64,000 bases of DNA. Source: Planctomycetota bacterium. GTDB lineage: Bacteria; Planctomycetota; UBA1135; GCA-002686595. The translations under genes were made by a program, and so were the position numbers. Shown piece by piece: positions 26,286 through 34,678 of this stretch (position 1 is the stretch's first letter; the number at the start of each line of letters is the position of its first letter). A model generated the notes under the pieces. The model searched no databases. It saw nothing but the letters and a program-made list of their open reading frames with translations, and was not told where the DNA came from. The stretch lies in contig JAEUHZ010000010.1 of the NCBI GenBank assembly GCA_016795205.1, forward strand, positions 62,001 through 126,000, in the 5' to 3' direction.

Positions 26286-27648
26286 AGCGCAGCGCCTCCA
26301 GCGGGTCGAGGCGGCCGGCGCGCCAGGCGGGGATGGCGGCGAAGAGCAGCGTGCACGCGAACGCGCCCAGCACGATGACCGCCACCCACAGCGGGTTCAC
26401 GACGGCCGGGATGTGGTCGAACAGGTAGACGTTGCGGTTGAAGATCTGGACGCCCAGCACGGACGAGAGCCAGCGTTCGATCCTGTCGATGTGCAGCGCG
26501 CCGAGCACGCCCAGGACGGCGCCCAGGACCGCTCCGATCAGCGCGTCGAGGAAGGCGATCCACAGGAACAGGCTGGTGACGCCACCGGGCGTGGCGCCCA
26601 GCGCGGACAGGATGCCGATGTCGCGACGCTTCTCGGTGACCATCATCGAGAGGATCGCGAAGATCGTGAACGCGGCCACGACCACGACCAGCGAGAGCAT
26701 GATCGCCATGAGCACGCGCTCGTTCTCGATGGCGCCGAGCAGCGAGCGCCGGAAGTCCTCCCAGGTGCGCACCTCGCGGCCGTCGGCGAACTTCACCAGC
26801 CCCGCTGCGTGGAGCTTGGCGGAGAGCTCGTCGCGCACGGCCTTCCCGTCCCGGGCGTAGTCGTGAAGACGCACGAGGATCTGGCTGAAACGGCGCTCGG
26901 ACGAGAGGAAGTCCGCCAGCTCGGCCCGCTCGAAGTAGATCTTCTCGAGGTCCATCTCGTTCTCGCCGGAGCGGAACGTGCCGACCACGACGTAGCGCCG
27001 GTTGTTCACGGGGAAGTCGCCCGTCAGCGGGTCCGGCACACCCGTGACGATCTCGATCTCGCTGCCGCGCCTCAGGTTCCAGGCGCTGGCGAGCTGCTCG
27101 CCGACGATGCACGTCGGCAGCATGCGCCCCTCGGGCGCGTAGCCGGGGGGCGGGGCGAAGGGGTCGTCCAGGTCGGCCACGCGCGAGCCGGCGAAGCGCG
27201 GCGTGGACTCCAGCGCAGCCCGGAAGTTCGTGGCGGCGAACTCGTCGGCCACGTCGATGCCCACGAGCTTCACGCCGGAGAGCTTGCCCGACTGGGCGTC
27301 GGCCATGCGCATGTTGGCGAGCGCGGCGTCGCGTCCGCTCTGCCCCAGGATCCCGTACCAGGTGAGCTGGGCGCAGGCGGCCGCGACGCGTGGGTCCGCG
27401 CGCACCACCGCCAGGGCCGGCTCGGGGTCGTAGGGGATCGTCCGACCCTCGCGGTCGGGGACGTGGATGGGCTCCAGGATCAAGTCCGAGAGCGTGCCGC
27501 GCAGGCTGCGCTTGGTCTCCAGCAGGAACCCGGTCATGATCGACAAGATCAGGATCAGCGCGCCGACGCCGACCATGATCCCCACGATGCCGATGACGTT
27601 CGTGCGTCGCGCCGCGAGGTAGCGCCAGGCGAGGAAGGTGCGGTACAC
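26278..27648 (-). CDS. LolC/LolE-type lipoprotein-releasing permease
   Basis: 456 residues with the MacB/FtsX topology: one N-terminal helix (about 18-42, in RRTNVIGIVGIMVGVGALI), a periplasmic domain of about 230 residues and three C-terminal helices (about 295-445) ending in RAGRLDPLEALRYE, the conserved FtsX C-terminal tag. The start MYRTFLAWRYL is a LolC/E signature. Located between lysS and lolD on the same strand, only 7 bases after lysS. With one permease gene the complex could be LolC2D2-like, which is inference. Confidence 0.9.
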   Translation of the reverse strand: MYRTFLAWRYLAARRTNVIGIVGIMVGVGALILILSIMTGFLLETKRSLRGTLSDLILEPIHVPDREGRTIPYDPEPALAVVRADPRVAAACAQLTWYGILGQSGRDAALANMRMADAQSGKLSGVKLVGIDVADEFAATNFRAALESTPRFAGSRVADLDDPFAPPPGYAPEGRMLPTCIVGEQLASAWNLRRGSEIEIVTGVPDPLTGDFPVNNRRYVVVGTFRSGENEMDLEKIYFERAELADFLSSERRFSQILVRLHDYARDGKAVRDELSAKLHAAGLVKFADGREVRTWEDFRRSLLGAIENERVLMAIMLSLVVVVAAFTIFAILSMMVTEKRRDIGILSALGATPGGVTSLFLWIAFLDALIGAVLGAVLGVLGALHIDRIERWLSSVLGVQIFNRNVYLFDHIPAVVNPLWVAVIVLGAFACTLLFAAIPAWRAGRLDPLEALRYE

Positions 27649-27655
27649 GCGCGGC

Positions 27656-29167
27656 CTACGGGCGCTCCGGCCCGGCCTTTCCGCTGGGCTCAGTGCCCTT
27701 GGGAGCCGCGCGCACCGCGCGCGGCTCGGGCTTCATGGCCGGGAACAAGAGCACGTCGCGGATCGAGTCCTGCCCGGTGAGCACCATGACCAGCCGGTCC
27801 ACGCCGATCCCCAGTCCGCCGGCCGGCGGCATGCCGTACTCGAGCGCCTGGACGTAGTCCCAGTCGACCTCGCCGGGCGCCTCGGGGTCCTTGGAGGCGA
27901 CCTGCTCGACGAAGCGGCGCTCCTGCTCGGCGGGGTCGTTCAGCTCGCTGAAGGCGTTGCCGAGCTCCATGCCCGCGACGTACAGCTCGAAGCGCTCCGC
28001 GAGCCGCGGATCGCCCGGCTTCTGCTTGGCGAGCGGGGAGATGCCGATGGGGTAGTCGACCACGAACACCGGCCCCGCGAGCCCGTCCTCGCAGGTGGCC
28101 TCGAACACGTCGTTCATGAGCTTCCACGGATCGTCGACCAGGTGCAGCTCGAGCTCCTGTGCGCGGCGCCGCACGCGCGCCAGGTCGTCGAACTCGAAGC
28201 CGTTCCGCTCGCGGAAGAGCTCGGTGTAGCCGACGCGCGGGAACGGTGCCCCGAGGTCGTACTCCGCTCCGCGGAACGTGACCTTGGTCGTGCCGTTCAC
28301 GGCCAGCGCGCAGCGCTCGACGATCTGCTCGGCGATCTCCAGCATGCGCCGGTAGTCGGCCTGCGCCTCGTACAGCTCGAGCATCGTGAACTCGGGGTTG
28401 TGCCGCTGGGACAGCCCCTCGTTGCGGAAGTTGCGCGAGACCTCGAACACGCGCTCCAGCCCGCCCACGACGAGCCGCTTCAGGTACAGCTCGGGCGCGA
28501 TGCGCAGGTAGAAGTCGCAGTCCAGCGCGTTGTGGTGCGTGATGAACGGCCGCGCCGCCGCGCCGCCCGCGATCGGGTGCAGCGTGGGCGTCTCGACCTC
28601 GAGGTAGCCCTCTCCCTCGAGGTACCTGCGGATCGTGGACAGCGCCTGGGAGCGCTTGACGAAGACCTGGGCCACGCCCTCGCTGGCCCACAGGTCGACG
28701 TAGCGCCGGCGGTAGCGCAGCTCCTTGTCGACCAGCCCGTGCCACTTCTCCGGCGGCGGTGCCACGGCCTTGGCGAGCAGCGTGACGCTCTCGGCCCACA
28801 CCGTGGGCTCGCCCTTCTTCGTGTGGCCCAGCACGCCCGTCACGCCCACTTGGTCGCCGCCGTCGAGGAGCTTGCGGGACGGCCACCATTCCCCGAGCCG
28901 ATCGCGCTCGAGCCCGGCCTGGATCCGCCCGCCCTGGCCCAGGAGCGGCGCGAAGACGAGCTTGCCGAAGTCGCGCAGGAGCTCGATGCGCCCGGCGACG
29001 GTCACGCGCGTCCCGGCCAGCGGGCCGGGTGCCTCCGGGGTCCCGGCTCCGGCGAGCAGGACCGGGATCGGCGTCGCGACCACGCCCCGCGCGGGGTAGG
29101 GATCGAGGCCCTGGGCGCGCAGCGCGGCGATCTTCTGGAGGCGGTCGGGGTGGGCCAGGTCGGTCAT
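27656..29167 (-). CDS. lysS: Lysyl-tRNA synthetase, class II
   Basis: 503 residues with an N-terminal OB anticodon-binding domain (about 45-150) and a class II catalytic core. Motif 2 lies in the FRNEGLSQRHNPEFTMLELY stretch and motif 3 in GLGIGVDRLVMVLTG; the C-terminus carries DVLLFPAMKPE, as in LysS. The ATG at 29165-29167 is chosen because homology begins at MTDLAHPDRLQKIAALR; the longer open frame upstream is antisense to the next gene. A TACCCT box is 11 bases before it and no Shine-Dalgarno sequence is seen. It heads the lysS-lolC-lolD transcript. Confidence 0.95.
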   Translation of the reverse strand: MTDLAHPDRLQKIAALRAQGLDPYPARGVVATPIPVLLAGAGTPEAPGPLAGTRVTVAGRIELLRDFGKLVFAPLLGQGGRIQAGLERDRLGEWWPSRKLLDGGDQVGVTGVLGHTKKGEPTVWAESVTLLAKAVAPPPEKWHGLVDKELRYRRRYVDLWASEGVAQVFVKRSQALSTIRRYLEGEGYLEVETPTLHPIAGGAAARPFITHHNALDCDFYLRIAPELYLKRLVVGGLERVFEVSRNFRNEGLSQRHNPEFTMLELYEAQADYRRMLEIAEQIVERCALAVNGTTKVTFRGAEYDLGAPFPRVGYTELFRERNGFEFDDLARVRRRAQELELHLVDDPWKLMNDVFEATCEDGLAGPVFVVDYPIGISPLAKQKPGDPRLAERFELYVAGMELGNAFSELNDPAEQERRFVEQVASKDPEAPGEVDWDYVQALEYGMPPAGGLGIGVDRLVMVLTGQDSIRDVLLFPAMKPEPRAVRAAPKGTEPSGKAGPERP

Positions 29168-29178
29168 GGGCGCGGGAG

Positions 29179-29184
29179 AGGGTA
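29179..29184 (-). promoter_or_regulatory. -10-like box for lysS
   Basis: TACCCT on the minus strand ends 11 bases before the lysS ATG, implying a leader of only a few bases. Confidence 0.4.
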
Positions 29185-29284
29185 TCCCCGCGCTCGGGGC
29201 GTTCCAGTTCCCGCTCTCGGGACGGTCGCGCGCCACGGAGCGCGGCGCGCGGTCCGTGGCTCCCACACCTGTCGGGAGGGGCGC

Positions 29285-29290
29285 TACGCT
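29285..29290 (+). promoter_or_regulatory. -10-like box for the 213-residue gene
   Basis: TACGCT in GCGCTACGCT, 30 bases before the ATG. Unlike the leaderless cases this leader holds a GGAGG Shine-Dalgarno sequence at 29311-29315. Confidence 0.4.
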
Positions 29291-29320
29291 GCGCGCCCGC
29301 ACCGATCCCAGGAGGCTGAC

Positions 29321-29962
29321 ATGCTCGCAGCAGTTCCGCGCTTCCCCCCGACCCAGAAGCCCGTCGAGGGCGGCTACGAGATCGATCACACCTACACGCC
29401 CTCGGACGTGTTCGGCGCCTTTCGGGGGCACTGGAGCACGACGACCGTCGAGCTCTACTTCCGGACGCGGGACGGGCACAAGCGCGGTGTCCAGAAGAGC
29501 GAGACCGACTGGGACGCCTGGGAACTCGTGGGCAACGCGCCCGGCTGCGCTCAGGGCGTGGTGGTGCCCGCGAACGGCGAGGTCGGTGTGCAGCTCGCGG
29601 GCTACCGGATGCACAAGAGCTACCGGGGGGAGAAGGTCTCGAGCTTCTACGCCGATTGGGCGGGCAAGGGCCTCAGCCTGCGTTACGCCGAGGCTGGGTC
29701 GCCGACGTACCCGTTGGACGACACGACGTACCCTCTCGTCGCCAGCCGGACGATCTTCCGCAACGACGACGCGTCGACGCTGGGCACGTACATTCCCGAC
29801 GGTGGGTCGATCGGCGTGATCCTGCAATCGGAGTTCGACACGGGCCCGGGCTTGATTCCCGCGCTGCCCAACGCCTGGGAGCTGCCGCTCGGCCTGTTCG
29901 TCGGGTTCCTGGCCGGGCTCGGATTCGGGGCTTGGCTCCGGCGCGGCCGCACGCGCGGCTGA
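29321..29962 (+). CDS. Unknown protein with C-terminal tail anchor
   Basis: 213 residues, family not recognised. There is no N-terminal signal. The body is a beta-rich, Tyr/Trp-rich domain (HWSTTTVELYFRT, DWDAWELVG). The last 30 residues are one hydrophobic helix (LPLGLFVGFLAGLGFGAWL) followed by RRGRTRG, a tail-anchor pattern with a positive end. It resembles the three-part C-terminus of exosortase substrates but lacks a PEP-like motif and a signal peptide, so sorting is doubtful. The ATG has a strong GGAGG 6 bases upstream, unusual in this window, and suggests high translation. Monocistronic; convergent with the kinase gene. Confidence 0.7.
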   Translation: MLAAVPRFPPTQKPVEGGYEIDHTYTPSDVFGAFRGHWSTTTVELYFRTRDGHKRGVQKSETDWDAWELVGNAPGCAQGVVVPANGEVGVQLAGYRMHKSYRGEKVSSFYADWAGKGLSLRYAEAGSPTYPLDDTTYPLVASRTIFRNDDASTLGTYIPDGGSIGVILQSEFDTGPGLIPALPNAWELPLGLFVGFLAGLGFGAWLRRGRTRG

Positions 29963-30014
29963 GGCGCGCCGCAGGCGGCAGCGCGCGCGCCGGCGCGACG
30001 CGCAGGCCGACACC

Positions 30015-32432
30015 TCAGCGCGAGAGGCTGCGCGCCGCGCGCAGGCCGCGCGCGTAGTTCACTGCCCGAGCGCTGTCCCACTGGCGGATGCGCGGGGCGC
30101 AGTTGCGGGGCGCCTGGTACCAACTGCCCCCGCGGAAGGCGCGCACCTCGACGACGGTGGTCGCCTCGGGGAGCGGGGCCCCGTACGGCCGGACGAGGTC
30201 CGCCGTCCACTCGGCGACGTTCCCGAGCGCGTCGTGGAGCCCGACCCGGTTCGGCGGGAAGCTGCCGATCGGGGCCACGTTCGGGAACCCGTCGGTCCAG
30301 GGCGCGGCGGGCATGTCCGGCCCCGGACCCAGGACCGCGTCGCGCACGTTCTCGAGCCCCTCCAGCGCCTCGGTCGTCGGACCGTGCGAGAAGGCCGGAG
30401 CCTCGCGCGACCCCAGCGCCCCGTACTCCCACTCGTACTCGGTGGGCAGTCGCAGGTCGAGGCGCGCCAGAAGCTGATGCGCCTCGCTCCAAGTCACGTT
30501 CTCGACCGGGCACGTCGGGCAGTCCGTCGCGCCCAGCGCCGAGCCGGGCTGGAAGCGCGCGGGGTTGGCGCCCGCGACGCGCGACCATTGCGCCTGCGTC
30601 AGCTCGTGCTTCGCGCAGAGGAACGGCTCCAAGTCGAGCTCCGCGAGCTGGGCTCCGGGCTGCCAGTTGCGGCCCTGGTCGGGGACCCCGTAGGTCCACG
30701 TCACCGCGGGCAGCAGGACCAGGACGATGCCGTCCGCGGCGCGCACGCTGCCGGGCTCGGGCCGCTCTCCGCTCGCGACGTGCCAGAATTCGAAGAGCCC
30801 GCTGGCCGCGTCCGGGCCCAACGGCACCAACCCGAGTTGCGGCTCGACCCGCAGGCCTCCGTAGGCCGGCGACGAGGCGATCGCGGCCGAGGCCTGCTCC
30901 CACGCTGTGCGCTGCCCGTCGATCGTGATGTGGCGCAGCGTGCGCGCGAAGGCCAGCCGCTGCTCGACGCCCCGCTTCAGCCCGGGCAGCGCCTGCGCGG
31001 TGGCGAGCAGCGCCTCGGCCTCCTCGCGATCGACGGAGGGCGCGGCTCTCGCCACCGCCCGGTAGGACGGCAGCCGGGCTTCGAGCTCCGCGACCCGCGC
31101 CAGCCAGGCTTCTAGCGCGGGAATCCGGTCAGGGACCGCCGGCCACAGCTCGTCCGCCTGCAGGCGCAGCGCCGCCGCCACCAGCGCGTCGCCGCGCCGT
31201 TGGGCTTCCGCGCGCGCCACCTCCTTGGCGCGGCTCTCCTGCGTGATCCGCCAGACGTAGAGGCCCGTGCTCACGAGCAGCAACGCCAACGCGACGGCCG
31301 CCGTGGTCACGGCAGCGCGGTGGCGCGCGCAGAACAGCGCGAGGGCGTGCAGGAAGCTCGGCTCGGCGGCCACGATGGGGCGGCGCTCCTGCCACGCGCG
31401 CAGGTCGCTGGCCAAGGCCTCCATGTCCGCGTAGCGCCGTCCCGCGTCACGCTCCATGGCCTGCCGGCAGATGGCGACGAGGTCGGGGTCGGCGCCCGGC
31501 GCGATCGCGGAGAGTGCCGGCGGCGGACCGTGCAGCACGGCCGCCAAGACCGTGCGGGGCGAGATGCGACCTTGGTCGGGCTCGTAGGGCGCGCGGCCGG
31601 AGAGCAACAGGTAGAGCAACCCGCCGACCGCGTAGACGTCCGTGCGCGGCCCGACGCGCGCCAGGTCCCCGCGCGCCTGCTCGGGCGCCATGTAGTACGG
31701 CGTGCCGAGCACGTCGCCGTCCAGCGTCTGCAGCGCGCGGTCCGCGCTGCCGTCCGCTTGCTCCCGGTCCGTGTGCACGGAGGACAACGCGCCGCTCGCG
31801 CTCCAGCGCACGGGGTCGGGCTCGTCGCGTCCGGCGATGCGCGCCAGGCCCCAGTCCATGACGTAGACCTCCCCGAAGCGCCCGATGCGCACGTTGGCGG
31901 GCTTCAGGTCGCGATGGACGACGCCCTTGGCGTGCGCGAACGACAGGGCTTCGCACACCTTGAGGAGCACGGTGAGCGCACGCGGGATCGACCAGCCGTC
32001 GTCCCCCGCGCGCGCCCGACGGAAGACCTCGTCGAGGTCCTGCCCGCGGATCACCGGCATCGTGAAGTAGGGGCCGTCCTCGTCGACGGAGAACTCGTGG
32101 ACCGGCGGGATGCCAGGATGCTCGAGCTGGCCGGTCACCTGCGCCTCCTGGAGGAAGCGCGCGAGGAAGTGCTGGCGGAGGGTCGCGTCCGGCTCGTCCG
32201 CGCGGCGCGGGTTCATGCGCTTGAGCGCCAGCGGGCGGCGCAGCTCCGGATCGCGCACCTCGAGGACGACTCCCATGCCGCCGCGTCCCAGCTCGCGGAT
32301 CGCGCGGAAGCGCGCCGAGCCCCGCGGCGCCGCGCGCAGCCGACCGAGCAGCGCCTCGACGTGGTCTCGCTCCAGCGGCTGGATCGGATCCTCGCCGCGC
32401 AGGGGCGAGGCATCGTGGGTCGGGTCGCTCAT
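30015..32432 (-). CDS. Ser/Thr protein kinase (Pkn2-like) fused to FGE-sulfatase domain
   Basis: 805 residues. The kinase domain (about 45-330) has the G-loop LGRGGMGVV, Lys71, catalytic HRDLKPANV with Asp175, DWG at 193-195 in place of DFG, and MAPEQ. One transmembrane helix lies near 375-395. A coiled, helical sensor-like stretch follows, and then a formylglycine-generating-enzyme-like fold (about 560-805: LPTEYEWEYGALGS, GNVAEWTADL, FRGGSWYQAPRN). The FGE copper-binding Cys pair is incomplete (one Cys in RNCAPR), so catalysis is unlikely and the domain may sense ligand outside the membrane. This architecture is common in planctomycetes. Divergent from the flavoprotein gene. Confidence 0.88.
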   Translation of the reverse strand: MSDPTHDASPLRGEDPIQPLERDHVEALLGRLRAAPRGSARFRAIRELGRGGMGVVLEVRDPELRRPLALKRMNPRRADEPDATLRQHFLARFLQEAQVTGQLEHPGIPPVHEFSVDEDGPYFTMPVIRGQDLDEVFRRARAGDDGWSIPRALTVLLKVCEALSFAHAKGVVHRDLKPANVRIGRFGEVYVMDWGLARIAGRDEPDPVRWSASGALSSVHTDREQADGSADRALQTLDGDVLGTPYYMAPEQARGDLARVGPRTDVYAVGGLLYLLLSGRAPYEPDQGRISPRTVLAAVLHGPPPALSAIAPGADPDLVAICRQAMERDAGRRYADMEALASDLRAWQERRPIVAAEPSFLHALALFCARHRAAVTTAAVALALLLVSTGLYVWRITQESRAKEVARAEAQRRGDALVAAALRLQADELWPAVPDRIPALEAWLARVAELEARLPSYRAVARAAPSVDREEAEALLATAQALPGLKRGVEQRLAFARTLRHITIDGQRTAWEQASAAIASSPAYGGLRVEPQLGLVPLGPDAASGLFEFWHVASGERPEPGSVRAADGIVLVLLPAVTWTYGVPDQGRNWQPGAQLAELDLEPFLCAKHELTQAQWSRVAGANPARFQPGSALGATDCPTCPVENVTWSEAHQLLARLDLRLPTEYEWEYGALGSREAPAFSHGPTTEALEGLENVRDAVLGPGPDMPAAPWTDGFPNVAPIGSFPPNRVGLHDALGNVAEWTADLVRPYGAPLPEATTVVEVRAFRGGSWYQAPRNCAPRIRQWDSARAVNYARGLRAARSLSR

Positions 32433-32695
32433 GGCGGGCGTCGCGCGGTGTGCGGGCCTCGCCCGCGGGTGCTCGCTGGTCGCGTCGGAGACCAGCGGCG
32501 CGCCCCGGCAGCTTAGCTCTGCCCGCGCCGGGGGTCGCTCGGGCCTGGATCGACGGCCTCCGCACCGCGGCCGGGCGCCCAGCGGGTGGTCGAGCAGGGG
32601 CCGTCGCCCGGAGTTCCGCGGTCGGTCGGACGACTTGGAGCGTGGAAGGGCGGCTGTGCTTGTGCCGGCGGCGTCGATATGCGATCGGGCACCGC

Positions 32696-33988
32696 ATGCG
32701 CTCGTTGGCCTGGTTCGCGGTGTTCGCGGTCGCGGTGGTGGGGCCGCTCACCGCGGCCTGGTTCGCGCGCTCCGCCGCGTGGCGCGACTTCCCGACCGGC
32801 TTCGGCGCCGCGCTGGGCTGGATCGCGTTCGGCCTGTTCGCGGTCGAATTCGCGCTCGTCTCGCGCGTGCGGGCGGCCGCCGCGGCCTTCGGCTCCGATG
32901 CCTTGCTGCTGTTCCACCGCGCCATGGCGCTCGCGGCCCTCGCGTTCGTCGTGGCGCACGTGGCGCTCCTCGCGCCGAGCCTGCCCAACCCGCTGGCAGC
33001 GGCTCCGCTGGAACGCTCGGGCGCGATCGCGCTGTGGGCCGCGGTGCTCCTGATCGTCTCCTCCGTCTGGCGGCGGAAGCTGGGCTGGTCCTACGAGCTG
33101 TGGCTGGCCGCGCACCGCGCGCTGGCCGTGACGATCGTCGTGAGCATGGCCTGGCACGTCTGGATCCTGCTCGAGCCCGAGCAACGGAGCGGGAAGCTCG
33201 CCGTGCTGGCCTACGCGGCCCTGGCCCTGGCGGCGCTCCTGGTCCAGAGAATCGTGCGGCCGCTGCTCCAGCTCCGCCGGCCGTGGGAGCTCGTCGAGAA
33301 CCGTGACGAGGGAGCGAGCACCCGCACGCTGGTCCTGCGCGCGGTGGGACACGACGGGCTGCGCTTCGCTCCAGGACAGTTCGTGTGGCTCTCGACCGGG
33401 CGCCGGGGGCTGTGCGCTCCAGAACACCCGATCACCGTGGCCTCCTCGCCCGAGCTGGAAGGCGGCCGGACGATCGAGCTCGCCATCAAGGCCCTGGGTG
33501 ACTGGTCGCGCGACGTCGTGCCGGCCTTGCAGCCCGGTGCGCGCCTGCGGATCGACGGTCCCTTCGGGGCCTTCACCCCCGACGGCGTCCCGGCCCAGCA
33601 GCTGGTGCTCATCGCCGGCGGGGTCGGGGTCACGCCCATGCGCTCGATCCTCCTCGCCATGCGCGATCGCTGCGACCGGCGCGCCGTGACGCTGTTCTTC
33701 GCGGCGCACAGCCGGGCGCGCGCCATGTTCGCCGCGGAGTTCGAGCGGCTGCGCGACGACCTGAACCTGGAGCTGGTGTTCGTGTTCGAAGCGCCCGAGG
33801 ACGGCACAGCGGTCGAGCGCGGGTTCCTCACGGCGGAGATCCTGCGGCGCCACCTGCCCGCGGATCTGCGCTTCGCGCAGTTCTTCGTGTGCGGGCCAGC
33901 GCCCATGATGGACGCCGTGGACCGTGTGCTGACCGAGCTCGGCGTGCGTTCGTCGCAGGTCCGCACCGAGCGCTTCGACCTGGTGTAG
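32696..33988 (+). CDS. Ferric reductase-like transmembrane flavoprotein (FAD/NAD(P)H oxidoreductase)
   Basis: 430 residues. The membrane part (about 1-190) has six helices with paired His residues for two hemes (FHRAMALAALAFVVAH and AHRALAVTIVVSMAWH). The soluble part is a ferredoxin-reductase-like module: FAD site APEHPITVASSP (about 245-260), NAD(P) site LIAGGVGVTPMRSIL (about 305-320) and the C-terminal FVCGPAPMMDAV. It should pass electrons from NAD(P)H across the membrane to a periplasmic acceptor. The small cytochrome c gene starts 4 bases downstream and is a plausible acceptor. The ATG at 32696 begins the first helix directly. Confidence 0.85.
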   Translation: MRSLAWFAVFAVAVVGPLTAAWFARSAAWRDFPTGFGAALGWIAFGLFAVEFALVSRVRAAAAAFGSDALLLFHRAMALAALAFVVAHVALLAPSLPNPLAAAPLERSGAIALWAAVLLIVSSVWRRKLGWSYELWLAAHRALAVTIVVSMAWHVWILLEPEQRSGKLAVLAYAALALAALLVQRIVRPLLQLRRPWELVENRDEGASTRTLVLRAVGHDGLRFAPGQFVWLSTGRRGLCAPEHPITVASSPELEGGRTIELAIKALGDWSRDVVPALQPGARLRIDGPFGAFTPDGVPAQQLVLIAGGVGVTPMRSILLAMRDRCDRRAVTLFFAAHSRARAMFAAEFERLRDDLNLELVFVFEAPEDGTAVERGFLTAEILRRHLPADLRFAQFFVCGPAPMMDAVDRVLTELGVRSSQVRTERFDLV

Positions 33989-33992
33989 CCCG

Positions 33993-34337
33993 ATGCGTGC
34001 GCGACGAGTTCGATGGGCGGCGAGGGCCTTCACGCTGGCCTTGGTGGGGGCTGCGGCGCTCGTGGCGTGGCGGGCCGGGCGGCCGCCTCCGACACCGGTC
34101 GTGGGCGGCGCGGTCGACCCGCCCGCCAGCGCGGAGGCCGAACTCGACGGCCGCGCGCTGCACGCGCGCTACTGCGTGCGCTGCCACGCCGTGGACGCGT
34201 TCGACGACGCTTTGCGTGCGTCCAACCAGGGCGAGGCGGTCCTCGACATGCTCAGCTTCCTGGAAGACCATGGTGCGAGCGACGGCGTGCAAGACCGCGC
34301 CATCGTCCGCTTCCTGCTCCTGCAGGCCACGCGCTAG
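33993..34337 (+). CDS. Small membrane-anchored cytochrome c
   Basis: 114 residues. One N-terminal hydrophobic helix (about 12-27) follows a basic start; the heme motif CVRCH is near residues 61-65 and a candidate axial Met lies in VLDMLSFLEDHG. The domain is smaller than a normal class I cytochrome c. It begins 4 bases after the ferric-reductase-like gene, so the two probably form a transmembrane electron-transfer pair with this protein held at the periplasmic side. Confidence 0.8.
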   Translation: MRARRVRWAARAFTLALVGAAALVAWRAGRPPPTPVVGGAVDPPASAEAELDGRALHARYCVRCHAVDAFDDALRASNQGEAVLDMLSFLEDHGASDGVQDRAIVRFLLLQATR

Positions 34338-34342
34338 CTGCC

Positions 34343-34369
34343 GGCGCCGCTCGGCCGGCCGGCGGCGCC
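34343..34369. terminator. Hairpin between cytochrome gene and tRNA-Ala
   Basis: GGCGCCGC at 34343-34350 pairs with GCGGCGCC at 34362-34369 around an 11-base loop. It could end the rightward cytochrome transcript and the leftward tRNA transcript. No T tract is present. Confidence 0.35.
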
Positions 34370-34416
34370 GCCCCGCCCACGCCGCGCGTGGGTCGACGCA
34401 GCCCGCGCAGGGAGGG

Positions 34417-34492
34417 TGGTGGAGGATAGGGGATTCGAACCCCTGGCCTCGACAATGCCATTGTCGCGCTCTACCAACTGAGCTAATCCCCC
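34417..34492 (-). tRNA. tRNA-Ala (anticodon GGC)
   Basis: A 76-base cloverleaf with encoded CCA. The acceptor stem GGGGGAT pairs with ATCCTCC and has G3-U70, the identity pair for alanyl-tRNA synthetase. The D arm is GCTC/GAGC, the anticodon stem CGACA/TGTCG encloses the loop ATGGCAT with anticodon GGC, and the T arm AGGGG/CCCCT has TTCGAAT. It reads GCC, the expected major Ala codon in this GC-rich genome. Confidence 0.96.
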
Positions 34493-34634
34493 GGGTTTCC
34501 AGGCCCTGCGTTTGGCGACCGGGCCCCCGCGCGGCGCGCCGAGCGGGCCGGGAAAGATGCCCGCGCGCGCGGGTCCTGTCAACGACGGGCTCGCTCCGAG
34601 ACGCGCCCTGGCGGGGAGGCGGCCCCGGCGCTGC

Positions 34635-34640
34635 TATCCT
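34635..34640 (+). promoter_or_regulatory. -10-like box for leuS
   Basis: TATCCT within GCTATCCT, 38 bases before the leuS GTG start. Confidence 0.35.
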
Positions 34641-34678
34641 GCGCGCTTGCCCGCCCCGGACGAGGACCCAAGAGACCC

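Noticed and set aside
30015-32432. FGE-like domain as the missing SenA/EgtB partner of senB-egtD
   Set aside because: It is fused to a protein kinase and membrane helix, is more than 20 kb away, and lacks the DinB domain and iron-binding His motif of EgtB/SenA.
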